44,639 bases of DNA from Candidatus Kaiserbacteria bacterium (GTDB lineage Bacteria; Patescibacteriota; Minisyncoccia; Phycocordibacterales; UBA2100): positions 1-44,639 of the forward strand of contig JAHFMV010000009.1 of NCBI GenBank assembly GCA_023267655.1, in the 5' to 3' direction. Shown piece after piece: positions 25,039-34,098 of this stretch. The notes under the pieces are model-generated. The model did not search any database. It saw only the letters and a program-made list of their open reading frames with translations, and was not told the origin of the DNA. The position numbers were made by a program, and so were the translations under genes. Each line of letters starts with the position of its first letter. Positions within the stretch are counted from its first letter, which is position 1.

Positions 25039-26505
25039 TTATGTGTGTTCTGCGTGTACTCGCTCCCGCACAAAAGCCGAATATGCAAAGCGAATCTGGT
25101 TCGCAAATGCATCCCCTTCGCCCATCGACGCGCGCATGTGATTGCGCCGTGCGATTACTGACGCCGTCTTTTCTTGCGAACGCTCTGACGCATACACCTG
25201 ATCGGCGCCCTTGAGGATCGTGCTCATCGCAAACCGCGAGTGCCACGGAACATCGTCGAATAATTGATCGGCGAGCGTAAGGAGAATAGGGAGGCCGGTC
25301 GCGCGCTTGAGAAAGAGAGCTGCAAGTGATGCATAGCTCGCCATGAGCGCCCACGCGAAAAGGTATTTGTGTTTTGTATGCAGATTCTTTGCAACACGAT
25401 ACCCAAGCACCGGAAGCAGAAACTTATCCAGTGGATTCCCAAAGCCGACACGGTACACAGTCGCGTTATCGACAGGACAGACTGCGCTTTTCGCGTTTTG
25501 CGAATAGACCGTCGTAACAATATCAAAATGCACATCGGGCATCGCACGCATCAAGTCGCACAGCGCCTCTTCAGCAGGACCAGCGACGGGATGGAACGTT
25601 GTGGTAAAGACGAGCAGTCGCTTCTCACGCTTTTCGATTTGCGCACGCGGATTTTCGCGGAGGAATGTGATGATCTCATCTTCAAGGGCGATCGTCGCTT
25701 CCCAACCGATCGCACGGGATTTCGAAATATCGAGCGATGAATTCATGCGATTCCCCTTGCGCTCCGGAAGCATGATGATGTCGTTCCCAAAGAGTCGCGC
25801 AACTTCAAGCATCGAAAACGATTTCTCATGGCCGAGTCCGTATTCATCGCCGTGCCCTTTCTCGCCCACCAGCATCAGGCCTTCAACAATGTCATCGATG
25901 TGTGTGAAATTTCTTTTTTGCGTTCCGGGCAACGTCACCGTAATCGGCTGACCGTTTTTATACTGTTCCATAAACCATCGGATCACCGTGCCATATCTGC
26001 CGCTGCGCTCACCGGGGCCAAAGACATTGTAGAAATAGGTGATTGCGTAGGGAAGGGAATGCTGCTCTCCAACTTTTTTTACGAGCTCAGTGTTTGCGGC
26101 TTTCGTTGATGCATAGGGCGTCGCTTCGCGTGCAAGTCCCCCGTCGCCGAATTTTGTTGATGAACCGGCGTAGACGATCTTACATTTCTTTTGCATCCAA
26201 TAGTCAACTACTGCCCGCGTTCCAACGACATTCAAATCATTGACGACATCCGGTTCTTCAAGACTTTGCTCTACGCGTGAATATTCACCGAGGTGATAGA
26301 TCAGATCCGGCGTCTCGGGCACGAGTTGTTCGATGTCTTTGGTGTGCCCCTCGCGATATTCGGCACCTTCCACGTGCGCCTCTCTTGTACCAGCAAAATA
26401 GTTATCCAGTGAAATGACCCGATTGCCGTCTGCAACGAGGCGCTTAATGAGATTGGAGCCGACAAAACCGGCTCCCCCGGTGACGAGAATTAACTTCCCT
26501 TGCAT
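25039..26505 (-). CDS. Fusion: NAD-dependent sugar epimerase/dehydratase plus N-terminal half of a GT4 glycosyltransferase
   Basis: A 488-residue protein. Residues 1 to about 290 form an extended SDR: ILVTGGAGFVGSNLIKRL, the active site in PYASTKAANTELVKK (YxxxK), and FTHIDDIVEGL. From about 295 a second domain begins, KRLLVFTTTFHPVAGPAEEA, which is the acceptor (N-terminal) half of a GT-B glycosyltransferase; it ends after FLKRATGLPILLTLADQLFD and SERSQEKTASVI with no donor-binding half. Either a truncated fusion or a two-domain protein using the half for acceptor binding. It is 9 bp before the lamin-tail gene. Confidence 0.82.
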   Translation of the reverse strand: MQGKLILVTGGAGFVGSNLIKRLVADGNRVISLDNYFAGTREAHVEGAEYREGHTKDIEQLVPETPDLIYHLGEYSRVEQSLEEPDVVNDLNVVGTRAVVDYWMQKKCKIVYAGSSTKFGDGGLAREATPYASTKAANTELVKKVGEQHSLPYAITYFYNVFGPGERSGRYGTVIRWFMEQYKNGQPITVTLPGTQKRNFTHIDDIVEGLMLVGEKGHGDEYGLGHEKSFSMLEVARLFGNDIIMLPERKGNRMNSSLDISKSRAIGWEATIALEDEIITFLRENPRAQIEKREKRLLVFTTTFHPVAGPAEEALCDLMRAMPDVHFDIVTTVYSQNAKSAVCPVDNATVYRVGFGNPLDKFLLPVLGYRVAKNLHTKHKYLFAWALMASYASLAALFLKRATGLPILLTLADQLFDDVPWHSRFAMSTILKGADQVYASERSQEKTASVIARRNHMRASMGEGDAFANQIRFAYSAFVRERVHAEHT

Positions 26506-26514
26506 TGAGGCAGA

Positions 26515-27321
26515 TTAGCCTGTTTCCTCGATTTCTTCAACGATGTCCCATTCGTCTTTTTTCAGATGCCGTGACCACGTGATGCCGACTGATGCGAGGA
26601 GGGCTAGAAGAAGCGGCGCGAGCCACCAGTAGAGAACGCCGCTATCCGGTGCAGCCGCTGCGGCAACGAGAACCTTTGGTGGTGGCACCGCATCATCGCC
26701 GACAAGGAGCGGCACTTCAGCTGACGCGGGAGCTGTTGATTTCGCTGTCGTGGATTTTTTTGCCGCTGCCTTTCCCGGTTTCGGCGGAGATTTTTTCAGG
26801 CCGCCTGTCGGAATCGGCAGACCGGGCGTGGGAATTCCGGCTCCAAACACATTCGACGATGGTGCGCGTTGCAGCGAATCCCCGGTGCCATTCGCGCTCG
26901 CGGCAGTATACGAAACGGAATCGATCGTCGTTCCCTGTGCATCCGCAATCCCAATGGTTTCCCCGCTGTTGCTCAAACTGAATGCACTATCGAATAATTG
27001 TCCTGAGTATGTCGGATAATCGGTTTTGAATTTTGCCGGATTATCGGCAATGACAGCGTACGATCCGGCGGCGACTCCGTCGCCGCCGGCCACCGCGCCG
27101 ATTTTATGACTTGCACCATTCTCAACCACTTTAAAATCCGTCAAAGTAACAGGGAAGTTCCCTGCATTAAAAATCTCGATCCACTCGCGCCCTGAATCCG
27201 ACCCACTCGCTAGGTCGTACATGATTTCCGTTATGACAACTTGCGCATGCGCAAAGGCCGGCATGAAAACGAAACCGCAAAGAAATATAAGTCTAGCCGT
27301 TAAGAATCTTGCGCAGATCAT
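26515..27321 (-). CDS. Secreted lamin-tail domain (LTD) protein with C-terminal membrane anchor
   Basis: A 268-residue surface protein. The signal peptide is LTARLIFLCGFVFMPAFAHA, cleaved after AHA. A lamin-tail domain follows (VVITEIMYDLASGSDSGREW, IFNAGNFPVTLTDF, GETIGIADAQGTTIDSVSY). Then a Pro/Lys/Ala-rich linker (about 170-225), a single membrane helix (WWLAPLLLALLASVGITW) and an acidic tail. Start ATG 27321 overlaps the ATPase gene by 29 bp; a later start would cut the signal. It is probably displayed on the outside of the cell. Confidence 0.8.
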   Translation of the reverse strand: MICARFLTARLIFLCGFVFMPAFAHAQVVITEIMYDLASGSDSGREWIEIFNAGNFPVTLTDFKVVENGASHKIGAVAGGDGVAAGSYAVIADNPAKFKTDYPTYSGQLFDSAFSLSNSGETIGIADAQGTTIDSVSYTAASANGTGDSLQRAPSSNVFGAGIPTPGLPIPTGGLKKSPPKPGKAAAKKSTTAKSTAPASAEVPLLVGDDAVPPPKVLVAAAAAPDSGVLYWWLAPLLLALLASVGITWSRHLKKDEWDIVEEIEETG

Positions 27322-29035
27322 CCGTCGAAATTTCCGGTGCCCCCGCGTCCTCATTTTTCGGTATCTCCGGCTGTCGCGCCATCGGCGAAGACTCACGCGG
27401 CGCCTCCGGCTTTTTATGCCGCTCACGGAGCATGTCTGCAGGAGATTTTTCTGCGGTGCGCACGGACGCGATCGCGTCGCGCAAAGCGTTTCGTTGATTC
27501 TGCACCGGCGACGCGGGTCTCTCGTGCGGCCGCTCGTCGCGTCGCGGCATCGGCGCTATTTCACGCTCACGCACCGGCTCGGGCGCACGCGGCCGCTCTT
27601 CGCGCCGTTCTTCCCGAGGCGGTTGCGGTCGCGGTGCGGAAAACTGCGGACGATCATTGCTGCGGATCGGCGTAAAATTCCTCTTTTCTTCTTTTGGACG
27701 CGGCGGAGACGGCGCAAAATCGAGCTGGCGCTTTGCGACGATTTGTTCAACCTCCGCGCGAGTCCGCGCATAGTGCTCACGCGTCGAGCGGATCACATTT
27801 TCACGATACGAGACATGCGGTGCCTCTATCGGCGGAATCGTATCGGCGGAAAACGGCACGCTGCCGACGCCGTCGATCATGAGCGTGAGATAAATCTGAC
27901 CTAATCCCAAGTTCACCAAATCCTCCGGCGCAAACGTCGGCTCGAAGACGACTTTTAATACCTCGGCATCAAAGGGCCCGACGCGGAATGTAATGAGTGT
28001 CCCCACGTTGCCGAAAACCGCGTTCCGGACATTTTCTTCCATCTGTTCGATGTACTGGTTCGCAAGCGTGAGCGCGAGTTTGTATTTGCGGCTTTCTGAA
28101 AGAATGTCGGCAAACGCCTCGTTCATCATCGATTGGAATTCGTCGACGTAGAAATAACAGCGGGGGAGCGCCGCCATGCGCGCGGCTGGCTCGTCAGCAC
28201 GCGACATCGCGGCGAGATAGATTTTGACCGTAAGCATCGAACCGAGGAGCGCCGCATTCGACTCACCCATCCGCCCTTTTGAAAGATTCACGATGAAAAT
28301 CTTTTTGGTGTCCATCATCTGCCGCAAATCAAACGTCGATTTCGGCTGCCCTACGATATTACGAATCAAAGGGTTCGAGACGAACTGGCCGACTTTGTTT
28401 TGAATAGCCGGTGTCGCTTCCTGTGTGTACCGATCAGTGTACGTCGCGAATTCTTCCGACCAAAATGACTTCACAACCGGGTCGGTGATCTTGTCGATAA
28501 CCGCGTTGCGAAACGGCTTATTGGTGAGCATGCGGTTCACGTCAAGCAGCGTCGTGTCGGGATATTCAAGAAGCGCGAGAAGGACGTTTTGCAAAATGTA
28601 TTCCATGCGGGCGCTCCACATGTCCACCCAAATTCGTTTGAACGCACCCATGAGACCGGAAACCACGAGATGGCGTTTGTCATAACCCACATCCTCCATC
28701 ACGTTGAAGCCGATAGGGTATTCAGTATCAAACGGCGCGAAGTACAGCACGTCTTTCACGCGCTCGTGCGGCACGAAATCGAGCAGCTTTTCGGCGCTCG
28801 AGCCGTGCGGATCGATAAACGCAATACCTTCGCCGTTCTGGATGTCTTGGATCGCCATGTTCTCGAGCATGGTCGATTTACCCATGCCGGTTTTGCCGAT
28901 CACGTACACATGCTTGCCACGGTCGATCGCGCGGATGCCGAACATCTCGCGTTTCCCGCGCGTGTGCGTCGTCGCAAAATAGGTGATTTTGCGTTCGTCG
29001 TTTTCTCCGCTCTTATTCCCTTTAAAAGGCGGCAT
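27293..29035 (-). CDS. HerA/TraD-like ATPase (type IV secretion DNA-binding domain)
   Basis: A 580-residue AAA-type motor. Walker A is VIGKTGMGKST (about 45-55); further motifs include GIAFIDPHGSSAEKLL, YFYVDEFQSMMNEAF (Walker B with DE) and LTLANQYIEQM, as in type IV coupling proteins and TraM-recognition ATPases. The last 170 residues are Pro/Arg/Glu-rich and low complexity. Start ATG 29035 (MPPFKGNKSG) has TATAAT 9 bp before it. In CPR this protein is widely conserved and suspected in DNA transfer, but no VirB genes are nearby. Confidence 0.85.
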   Translation of the reverse strand: MPPFKGNKSGENDERKITYFATTHTRGKREMFGIRAIDRGKHVYVIGKTGMGKSTMLENMAIQDIQNGEGIAFIDPHGSSAEKLLDFVPHERVKDVLYFAPFDTEYPIGFNVMEDVGYDKRHLVVSGLMGAFKRIWVDMWSARMEYILQNVLLALLEYPDTTLLDVNRMLTNKPFRNAVIDKITDPVVKSFWSEEFATYTDRYTQEATPAIQNKVGQFVSNPLIRNIVGQPKSTFDLRQMMDTKKIFIVNLSKGRMGESNAALLGSMLTVKIYLAAMSRADEPAARMAALPRCYFYVDEFQSMMNEAFADILSESRKYKLALTLANQYIEQMEENVRNAVFGNVGTLITFRVGPFDAEVLKVVFEPTFAPEDLVNLGLGQIYLTLMIDGVGSVPFSADTIPPIEAPHVSYRENVIRSTREHYARTRAEVEQIVAKRQLDFAPSPPRPKEEKRNFTPIRSNDRPQFSAPRPQPPREERREERPRAPEPVREREIAPMPRRDERPHERPASPVQNQRNALRDAIASVRTAEKSPADMLRERHKKPEAPRESSPMARQPEIPKNEDAGAPEISTDDLRKILNG

Positions 29036-29050
29036 ATGAGAACGATTATA
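29036..29050 (-). promoter_or_regulatory. -10 box just upstream of the ATPase start
   Basis: TATAAT on the minus strand, 9 bp before ATG 29035, predicting a leader of only about 2 bases. Confidence 0.5.
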
Positions 29051-29118
29051 TAGCGAAATCAAAAGAAAAGCGCGCCGGATCACCGACGCGCCTTGCAATA
29101 CCATCCATCATGTTTGCG

Positions 29119-29238
29119 TCACGGAAGCGGAATCATCATCAGTACTCCGATGATGAACAGCGCGATTGCGCCGGTCATTATCTTTGCGTCTTCTCGTGAG
29201 CAACCACCGAAGGCTTTAGCCACCAGGTCAACTACCAT
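29119..29238 (-). CDS. Small membrane protein, unknown
   Basis: A 39-residue ORF below the track cutoff: a polar start MVVDLVAKAFGGCSREDAK and a single hydrophobic helix IMTGAIALFIIGVLMMIPLP. The frame is open further upstream and could begin at a TTG. GGAG lies about 10 bp before the ATG. It sits just upstream of the ATPase promoter, with which it may be cotranscribed. Weak evidence beyond the clean membrane segment. Confidence 0.4.
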   Translation of the reverse strand: MVVDLVAKAFGGCSREDAKIMTGAIALFIIGVLMMIPLP

Positions 29239-29352
29239 CGACTCTACTCCACGCTTGATCTGGCCCCATAGTCTCAACCCGCCGCAAGTATGCCTCTACC
29301 AGCATGAAAAGCAAGTGAGGGAAATGGAGGGAGTGGATATCTCTCGACCGAC

Positions 29353-29577
29353 TTATTGCGCGTCCATACCACCGCCCGAATTTTCTACAAACGAGGTTGT
29401 CGGAGATTTTTGCGGCGCGCGCGGCATAAATCCACGACGTCGCACGATGATGCCGAGCGCGATGATGAAAACTCCAAGGATCACAAGGATGACGTTGTCC
29501 CACTTAAGCGGAAAACCTAAAAACGGAAGGAGTGCAACAAGCGTGCCGGCAAGCATGATGAGTGCATCAAGTGTCAT
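29353..29577 (-). CDS. Small two-helix membrane protein
   Basis: A 74-residue protein with two membrane helices (LIMLAGTLVALLPFLGFPL and VILVILGVFIIALGIIVRRR) and a polar tail ending GGGMDAQ. The positive-inside rule puts RRR in the cytoplasm. No function recognised; short proteins like this are common in Parcubacteria. The 115 bases between it and the 39-residue ORF show nothing else. Confidence 0.65.
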   Translation of the reverse strand: MTLDALIMLAGTLVALLPFLGFPLKWDNVILVILGVFIIALGIIVRRRGFMPRAPQKSPTTSFVENSGGGMDAQ

Positions 29578-29587
29578 AGATAGGTGG

Positions 29588-29677
29588 TAGCCACTAGGGT
29601 ATAGGGTTTAGGGAAAAAATGCAATGCTTTTTTGTATTCGAATTTCCCTATTGGCTATACCCTAGTGGCTAGTGGCT
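29588..29677. repeat. Inverted repeat, TAGCCACTAG family
   Basis: Left arm TAGCCACTAGGGTATAGGG and right arm CCCTATTGGCTATACCCTAG with TGGCTA form a 90-bp inverted repeat around an A/T-rich centre. A third, single-arm copy is at 36770-36801. It fills the gap between two minus-strand genes and may also act as a terminator. Confidence 0.7.
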
Positions 29678-29680
29678 GCA

Positions 29681-30781
29681 TCATTGGTACTGGATGTAAA
29701 TCGGGCGCGGTATGAGCCGTAAGACTTCTTTTGGTGTCATCAGTGCCGTGGATGGCGGCAAAATATCGTTTTTATAAAACAGTTTGAATCCCGTGAACTG
29801 CACCGGCTCTGATGCGACGACAGTATTGTACGTATTGATTTTCTTTGCGGCGAAACCCCAACCATCCATATCCATCACGATCTGCACTTCAGGAAGCGGT
29901 GTGATGCGTTTGTAGCCGGTCACCATCTCCTCGGTAAAACGATGCACGATGAGAATTTTCGGCGGCAGATTGTTTGCTTTTACGATGCCTGCCATATAAT
30001 TTGCGACCCAATTGATATCCGCCGCATCAAACGTGCCAATCTCGCGTCCGGGGGGCACGCCGTCTTTCATCGAAAACTCCGGATCAATACCGATATGCAC
30101 GTTGGGCATTGCAATATATTTTTCATACTGCGGCAGTTCTTTTTGCACCGTCGAAAGACCGACTTGGAAATCCAAGAAAACGACGCCGTGCACTTCTTGT
30201 GCGAGTTCGAGCGCATGATCGATCTGCAAATCCGACATCCGTGCGCGATACATCCCATCTTTTCCCGCTGCGGCCTGCGCCGTCACCACGATGTAATGGA
30301 TCGCGGGTACAACCGGTGTCGAAGGATCGGCCGCCTGCCACTCCGCAGCGGCCGCTTTCAATTTCGCCAGCATCTCTTCGCGCGGATATTCTCCCAAAAC
30401 TCCCATGCCTTTGGAAAGGAAATTTCCGTAGTACGCAACAATACGATAGAAGGGAAGCAGCGCGCCGGCATTTGGGTACGGCGCGCGCAAGACCGGCCAT
30501 GGTTTTGTCGACGACGCGATGTTCGGCGTCGTGGTTGCTGTCGAAGTCGCGATGGAAGGGTAGTTGGCAAGCGCGATCATTCGGCGGTCGTAATCAACTT
30601 TGTCCAAGACCGGCGGCGGATCTTTTTTCACCATCGTCTCACCGCGCACGTACCGCAGATTATGACCAGGAACAAATGAGTAAAAAAGAGCGACCGCTGA
30701 AAAGAGGGAAATCAGAACGAACACAACGCCGATGAAAAAAAGAAGCGCGCGTGACGCGCGCGCGGTAGGATTTTTGCGCAT
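29681..30781 (-). CDS. Hypothetical membrane-anchored extracytoplasmic protein
   Basis: A 366-residue protein with one N-terminal membrane helix (ALLFFIGVVFVLISLFSAVA), a Ser/Thr/Pro linker (about 75-90) and a large outside domain. That domain has alternating beta/alpha segments (FYRIVAYYGNFLSKGMGVLG, VVPAIHYIVVTAQA, VVFLDFQVGLSTVQ, ILIVHRFTEEMV) that could be a TIM barrel, as in glycosidase-like proteins. Not assigned to a family. Start ATG 30781 fits a -10 TATACT 11 bp upstream; the track start is a TTG. Confidence 0.65.
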   Translation of the reverse strand: MRKNPTARASRALLFFIGVVFVLISLFSAVALFYSFVPGHNLRYVRGETMVKKDPPPVLDKVDYDRRMIALANYPSIATSTATTTPNIASSTKPWPVLRAPYPNAGALLPFYRIVAYYGNFLSKGMGVLGEYPREEMLAKLKAAAAEWQAADPSTPVVPAIHYIVVTAQAAAGKDGMYRARMSDLQIDHALELAQEVHGVVFLDFQVGLSTVQKELPQYEKYIAMPNVHIGIDPEFSMKDGVPPGREIGTFDAADINWVANYMAGIVKANNLPPKILIVHRFTEEMVTGYKRITPLPEVQIVMDMDGWGFAAKKINTYNTVVASEPVQFTGFKLFYKNDILPPSTALMTPKEVLRLIPRPIYIQYQ

Positions 30782-30813
30782 ACGTTGCTGCAAGTATACC
30801 GTACGCAGAAATT

Positions 30814-31476
30814 TTATGCAGGATGTACGATCACGACAAACTCACCGCGCACCGCGTCTCGCCTTTTGAGGTCCAAAAAGTTATCCACACCCCTCCCGTG
30901 GATGAATTCTTCATGGAGCTTGGTGAGTTCTCGGCCGACCGAGACCTCCCTCTCCCCTAGTTCCTGCAATAATTTTTCAACACGATGTGGCGATTCGTAA
31001 AGGACGACGGGAACCTTGCTATTCAAGACCTCTCTCATTGCCGTCTGCCTTCCCTTTTTATGCGGCAAAAATCCCTTGAAAACGAATTCGCCGTGTTTGA
31101 GACCCGCGACCGAAAGCGCCGCCGTGAGTGCCGACGGCCCCGGAATCGCCTCAATGCGCGCGTCAGGCGCAAAGCGCCGTATGCGCGCCACAAGCCTCGC
31201 TCCGGGATCCGAAATCCCCGGTGTCCCTGCATCAGACACCAGCGCAAGTTTCTTCCCCTCTTCCAACATCTCAATCGCCCGTTTCGCCGCTTTCTCTTCC
31301 ATCTTCTCGTCGCAGCGGATTAATGGTTTTGAGATTTCGTATTTCGCAAGCAATTTAGAAGTTACTCGCGTATCCTCGCACAAAATCGCATCTGCCTCGC
31401 GCAGCGTTCTAAGTGCCCGAAGCGTGATGTCTTCGAGATTGCCTATTGGTGTCGCGACAATTGAGAGCGTTCCCAT
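30814..31476 (-). CDS. rsmI: 16S rRNA (cytidine(1402)-2'-O)-methyltransferase
   Basis: RsmI methylates the 2'-oxygen of C1402 in the 16S decoding centre. The 220-residue protein has the family start GTLSIVATPIGNLEDITLRA, SDAGTPGISDPGARLV (SAM site), IPGPSALTAALSVAG and FKGFLPHKKGRQ. Start ATG 31476 lies 1 bp after the murC stop. Its target residue is only about four bases from the proposed end of intron 1 in the 16S gene of this same window. Confidence 0.94.
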   Translation of the reverse strand: MGTLSIVATPIGNLEDITLRALRTLREADAILCEDTRVTSKLLAKYEISKPLIRCDEKMEEKAAKRAIEMLEEGKKLALVSDAGTPGISDPGARLVARIRRFAPDARIEAIPGPSALTAALSVAGLKHGEFVFKGFLPHKKGRQTAMREVLNSKVPVVLYESPHRVEKLLQELGEREVSVGRELTKLHEEFIHGRGVDNFLDLKRRDAVRGEFVVIVHPA

Positions 31477-31477
31477 A

Positions 31478-32797
31478 TTATTCTTCAGTAATCTGCTCCG
31501 CAACTTTGTAAATATCCCCTGCTCCCATTGTGATGATTAGTGTTCCCTCTTTCTCTTTCAATAATTCTTCGCGGATTTCATCGAATGAATCGAGTGCGAT
31601 TACATTTTCTCTCGCGTTTTCGGCAAGGATGTGGTGCGAGACCGTCGGGTCTGCTTTTTCACGCGCAGCATAGATGGGTGCGACGATTGCTTTATCTGCC
31701 GTCGAGAGTGCCTCCGCAAATTCTTTCAGGAATGATTTGGTGCGCGAGAAAAGGTGCGGATGGAATGCGACCACAATTTTCTTATCCGGAAATTTCTCAC
31801 GCGCCCCTTGAATCGTCTTTGCAACAGCGGTCGGATGATGCGCATAATCGTCGTATACCAGCGCACCGTTTGGTGTCTCGCCCTTATATTCGAATCGGCG
31901 CCACGAACCTTTGAATTCTGAAAGAGATTTCACTCCTGCTTCCTGCGAAAGCAGCGGCACCGCCGCCTGCGCAGCCGCAAGCGCCGCACGCGCATTTTCG
32001 CGGTTGAATTCCCCCACTAACTGCAGCGAGCCGACGGCTTTGTGTGTGTAATCGATAACGCGCGCCTTTGCGCCTTTCAAAACCGCGGCAACATTCGGGT
32101 CATTCGGATTGGCGATGATCGCACCGTTTTCCGGCACTTTTTCAACAGCTGCACGGAAGGTGTTTTGCAACGCCGAGAGCGATGGAAAGAAATCCGTGTG
32201 ATCGAGTTCGATATTCGTGATCACGAGAATTTCCGGCGAGAGTTCGAGTAGATGATCGCGATACTCACACGCCTCTACGACAAATAATTTATCGTCACCC
32301 GCCAAAAAATTTGAGCCTAAAACAGGCCTATGGCCTGTTCGGCCGACCGCCCCTTCGGGGCGGTTTAGGCCAAAATCACGCACGATTGATCCAATGATCG
32401 CCGTCGGCTTTCCACCAGCGTCAGAGAGAATTTTCGCCACCATCCCCGTCGTAGTTGTCTTCCCATGCGTCCCCGCGATCGCAACCGTACGCATCGATGC
32501 GGAAATTTGTCCGAGCATTTCAAAATACGAAATCTGCTGGATTCCTCTCTCGCGCGCCTGCACCCTCTCCAGATTATCCGCCGGAATCGCGTCGCTGTAC
32601 ACAAGCAGCTCCGCATCAGTCGGCAGTGCGCCGCTCCCGATGTGCACGTGAATTCCTTTCTCTTCAAGCAACCGCGTCGTTGGCGATTCGTCACGATCCG
32701 ATCCTGTTACGGCAACTCCTCGATGCGCCAATAGCTGCGCAAGCGCCGACATCCCGATCCCACCGATCCCAACCATGTGAACGTGTTTGGGAATCAT
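31478..32797 (-). CDS. murC: UDP-N-acetylmuramate--L-alanine ligase
   Basis: MurC adds L-alanine to UDP-MurNAc in peptidoglycan synthesis. 439 residues: N-terminal HMVGIGGIGMSALAQLL, the ATP site AGTHGKTTTTGMVAKIL, VVEACEYRDHLLELSPEILV and YDDYAHHPTAVAKTI. Between the ATP domain strands there is an odd insert, LNRPEGAVGRTGHRPVLG, encoded by a palindromic element (32314-32372). Overlaps murD by 4 bp (ATGA). Confidence 0.94.
   Translation of the reverse strand: MIPKHVHMVGIGGIGMSALAQLLAHRGVAVTGSDRDESPTTRLLEEKGIHVHIGSGALPTDAELLVYSDAIPADNLERVQARERGIQQISYFEMLGQISASMRTVAIAGTHGKTTTTGMVAKILSDAGGKPTAIIGSIVRDFGLNRPEGAVGRTGHRPVLGSNFLAGDDKLFVVEACEYRDHLLELSPEILVITNIELDHTDFFPSLSALQNTFRAAVEKVPENGAIIANPNDPNVAAVLKGAKARVIDYTHKAVGSLQLVGEFNRENARAALAAAQAAVPLLSQEAGVKSLSEFKGSWRRFEYKGETPNGALVYDDYAHHPTAVAKTIQGAREKFPDKKIVVAFHPHLFSRTKSFLKEFAEALSTADKAIVAPIYAAREKADPTVSHHILAENARENVIALDSFDEIREELLKEKEGTLIITMGAGDIYKVAEQITEE
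32314..32372. repeat. Palindromic element inserted in frame inside murC
   Basis: About 59 bp with an outer stem (GGCCTAAA/TTTAGGC) and two inner hairpins, ACCGCCCC-GAA-GGGGCGGT and AACAGGCC-ATA-GGCCTGTT, giving a three-way junction. It adds about 18 codons to murC without a stop. It recalls Rickettsia palindromic elements in form. No second copy was found in this window. Confidence 0.65.
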
Positions 32798-34098
32798 AGT
32801 GCGGAAATAATCTTCAAAAACTGGTCGTTGCGATCGTATTCATTTTTGAACATGCCGAATGACGCGAACGCGGGGCTGAAAAGAATCGTGTCGCCAGTAG
32901 TTGATTCGAACATCGCGGCATCAACTGCGCCTTGGAGCGAATCAACGACGCTTGCGTGAGGAAAACCTTCTTTAATCCTCTCCGTACCGGATCCGGATAT
33001 TAAAATGACTTTTTTGCAGTTGTGCGCCACGGCAACAAGTTCACTCATTTCGAGCCCCTTGTCAGCGCCGCCCATAATGAGAATTGTTTTCTCGAGAGGT
33101 ACTGTATTGAGCGCCATAAGAGTCGCGACCGGCGTTGTCGCGTTGTTGTCGTTGATGATCCGGACGCCGCTCACATCCCGTACAAACTGCAAACGTCCTT
33201 CAATGCCGCCGAACGATTCAACGCCTTCACGAATTTCTTTCTCGGAGAGCCCGAGCTTCTTCAAGGCAGCGACCGCAAACGATGCGTTGTCGCGGTTGTG
33301 TTCGCCAAGGATTTGTAGCTGCCACTCCGGTGGCAAGGGCGGCGGAATCTCGCCTGCAACCGGTGAGCGTGCTTCAGCGACCAGTTGCGCCACCGATTGG
33401 CCGACAAAAAGGCTGTCGCCGGCTTTTTGACTGCGGAAAATCAACGCCTTGTCCGAAAAGTACGTCTGTATGTCGGGATAGTAGTTCAAATGATCCGGCA
33501 TGAGGTTGGAAAAAATCGCGATATGCGGACTGATGCGCAAATCCCCGAATCCCTGCAATTGCCACGAATCCAGTTCGAGAACGGCGATATCTCCTGCTTT
33601 CACTTCAGCTATTTTTGCAAGTGTCGAGCGGCCGCGCACGTTGCCGCCGAGGATCGCGTGCTTCCCCGCTTTTTCGAGCGCATGGAAAATCATATGCGCA
33701 ATCGTTGACTTGCCGCGAGTACCCGTCACCCCGACAAGTGTGACACCGATTTCAAGTGCAAATTTTGCAAAGAGGGCGCCCGACATGTACACCGGAATGC
33801 CTTTGTCCCGCGCAGCCTGCACGTATTTTGAATCGAGAGGAACGCCCGCTGCCTTGATGACCATGTCGGCGTGCGTGAAATCCACCATGTCATGCTGTCC
33901 GAGGCGGAACGTGATGTTGACGTACTTTTTCTTGAGGTAGTCGACGGAGGGGCTAAGCTCGGACGCTGGCTTGAGGTCCGTCGCAATGACTTGCGCGCCG
34001 CACTGCGCGAGGAATTCCGCATCACCAACGCCGCGGCCGAGAAGGCCGAGGCCCATGAGGGTTACTTTCTTTTCGTTAAAAAATTCCTGGTAGGTCAT
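32794..34098 (-). CDS. murD: UDP-N-acetylmuramoylalanine--D-glutamate ligase
   Basis: MurD adds D-glutamate to the muramoyl peptide. 434 residues: LMGLGLLGRGVGDAEFLAQC, the ATP site VGVTGTRGKSTIAHMI, LELDSWQLQGFGDLRISPHI, the ligand region LGEHNRDNASFAVAAL and INDNNATTPVAT, IMGGADKGLEM. Some motifs differ from E. coli (NNATTP for DSKATN), which is common in CPR. ATGA overlaps with murC and murI show one operon. Confidence 0.92.
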   Translation of the reverse strand: MTYQEFFNEKKVTLMGLGLLGRGVGDAEFLAQCGAQVIATDLKPASELSPSVDYLKKKYVNITFRLGQHDMVDFTHADMVIKAAGVPLDSKYVQAARDKGIPVYMSGALFAKFALEIGVTLVGVTGTRGKSTIAHMIFHALEKAGKHAILGGNVRGRSTLAKIAEVKAGDIAVLELDSWQLQGFGDLRISPHIAIFSNLMPDHLNYYPDIQTYFSDKALIFRSQKAGDSLFVGQSVAQLVAEARSPVAGEIPPPLPPEWQLQILGEHNRDNASFAVAALKKLGLSEKEIREGVESFGGIEGRLQFVRDVSGVRIINDNNATTPVATLMALNTVPLEKTILIMGGADKGLEMSELVAVAHNCKKVILISGSGTERIKEGFPHASVVDSLQGAVDAAMFESTTGDTILFSPAFASFGMFKNEYDRNDQFLKIISAL

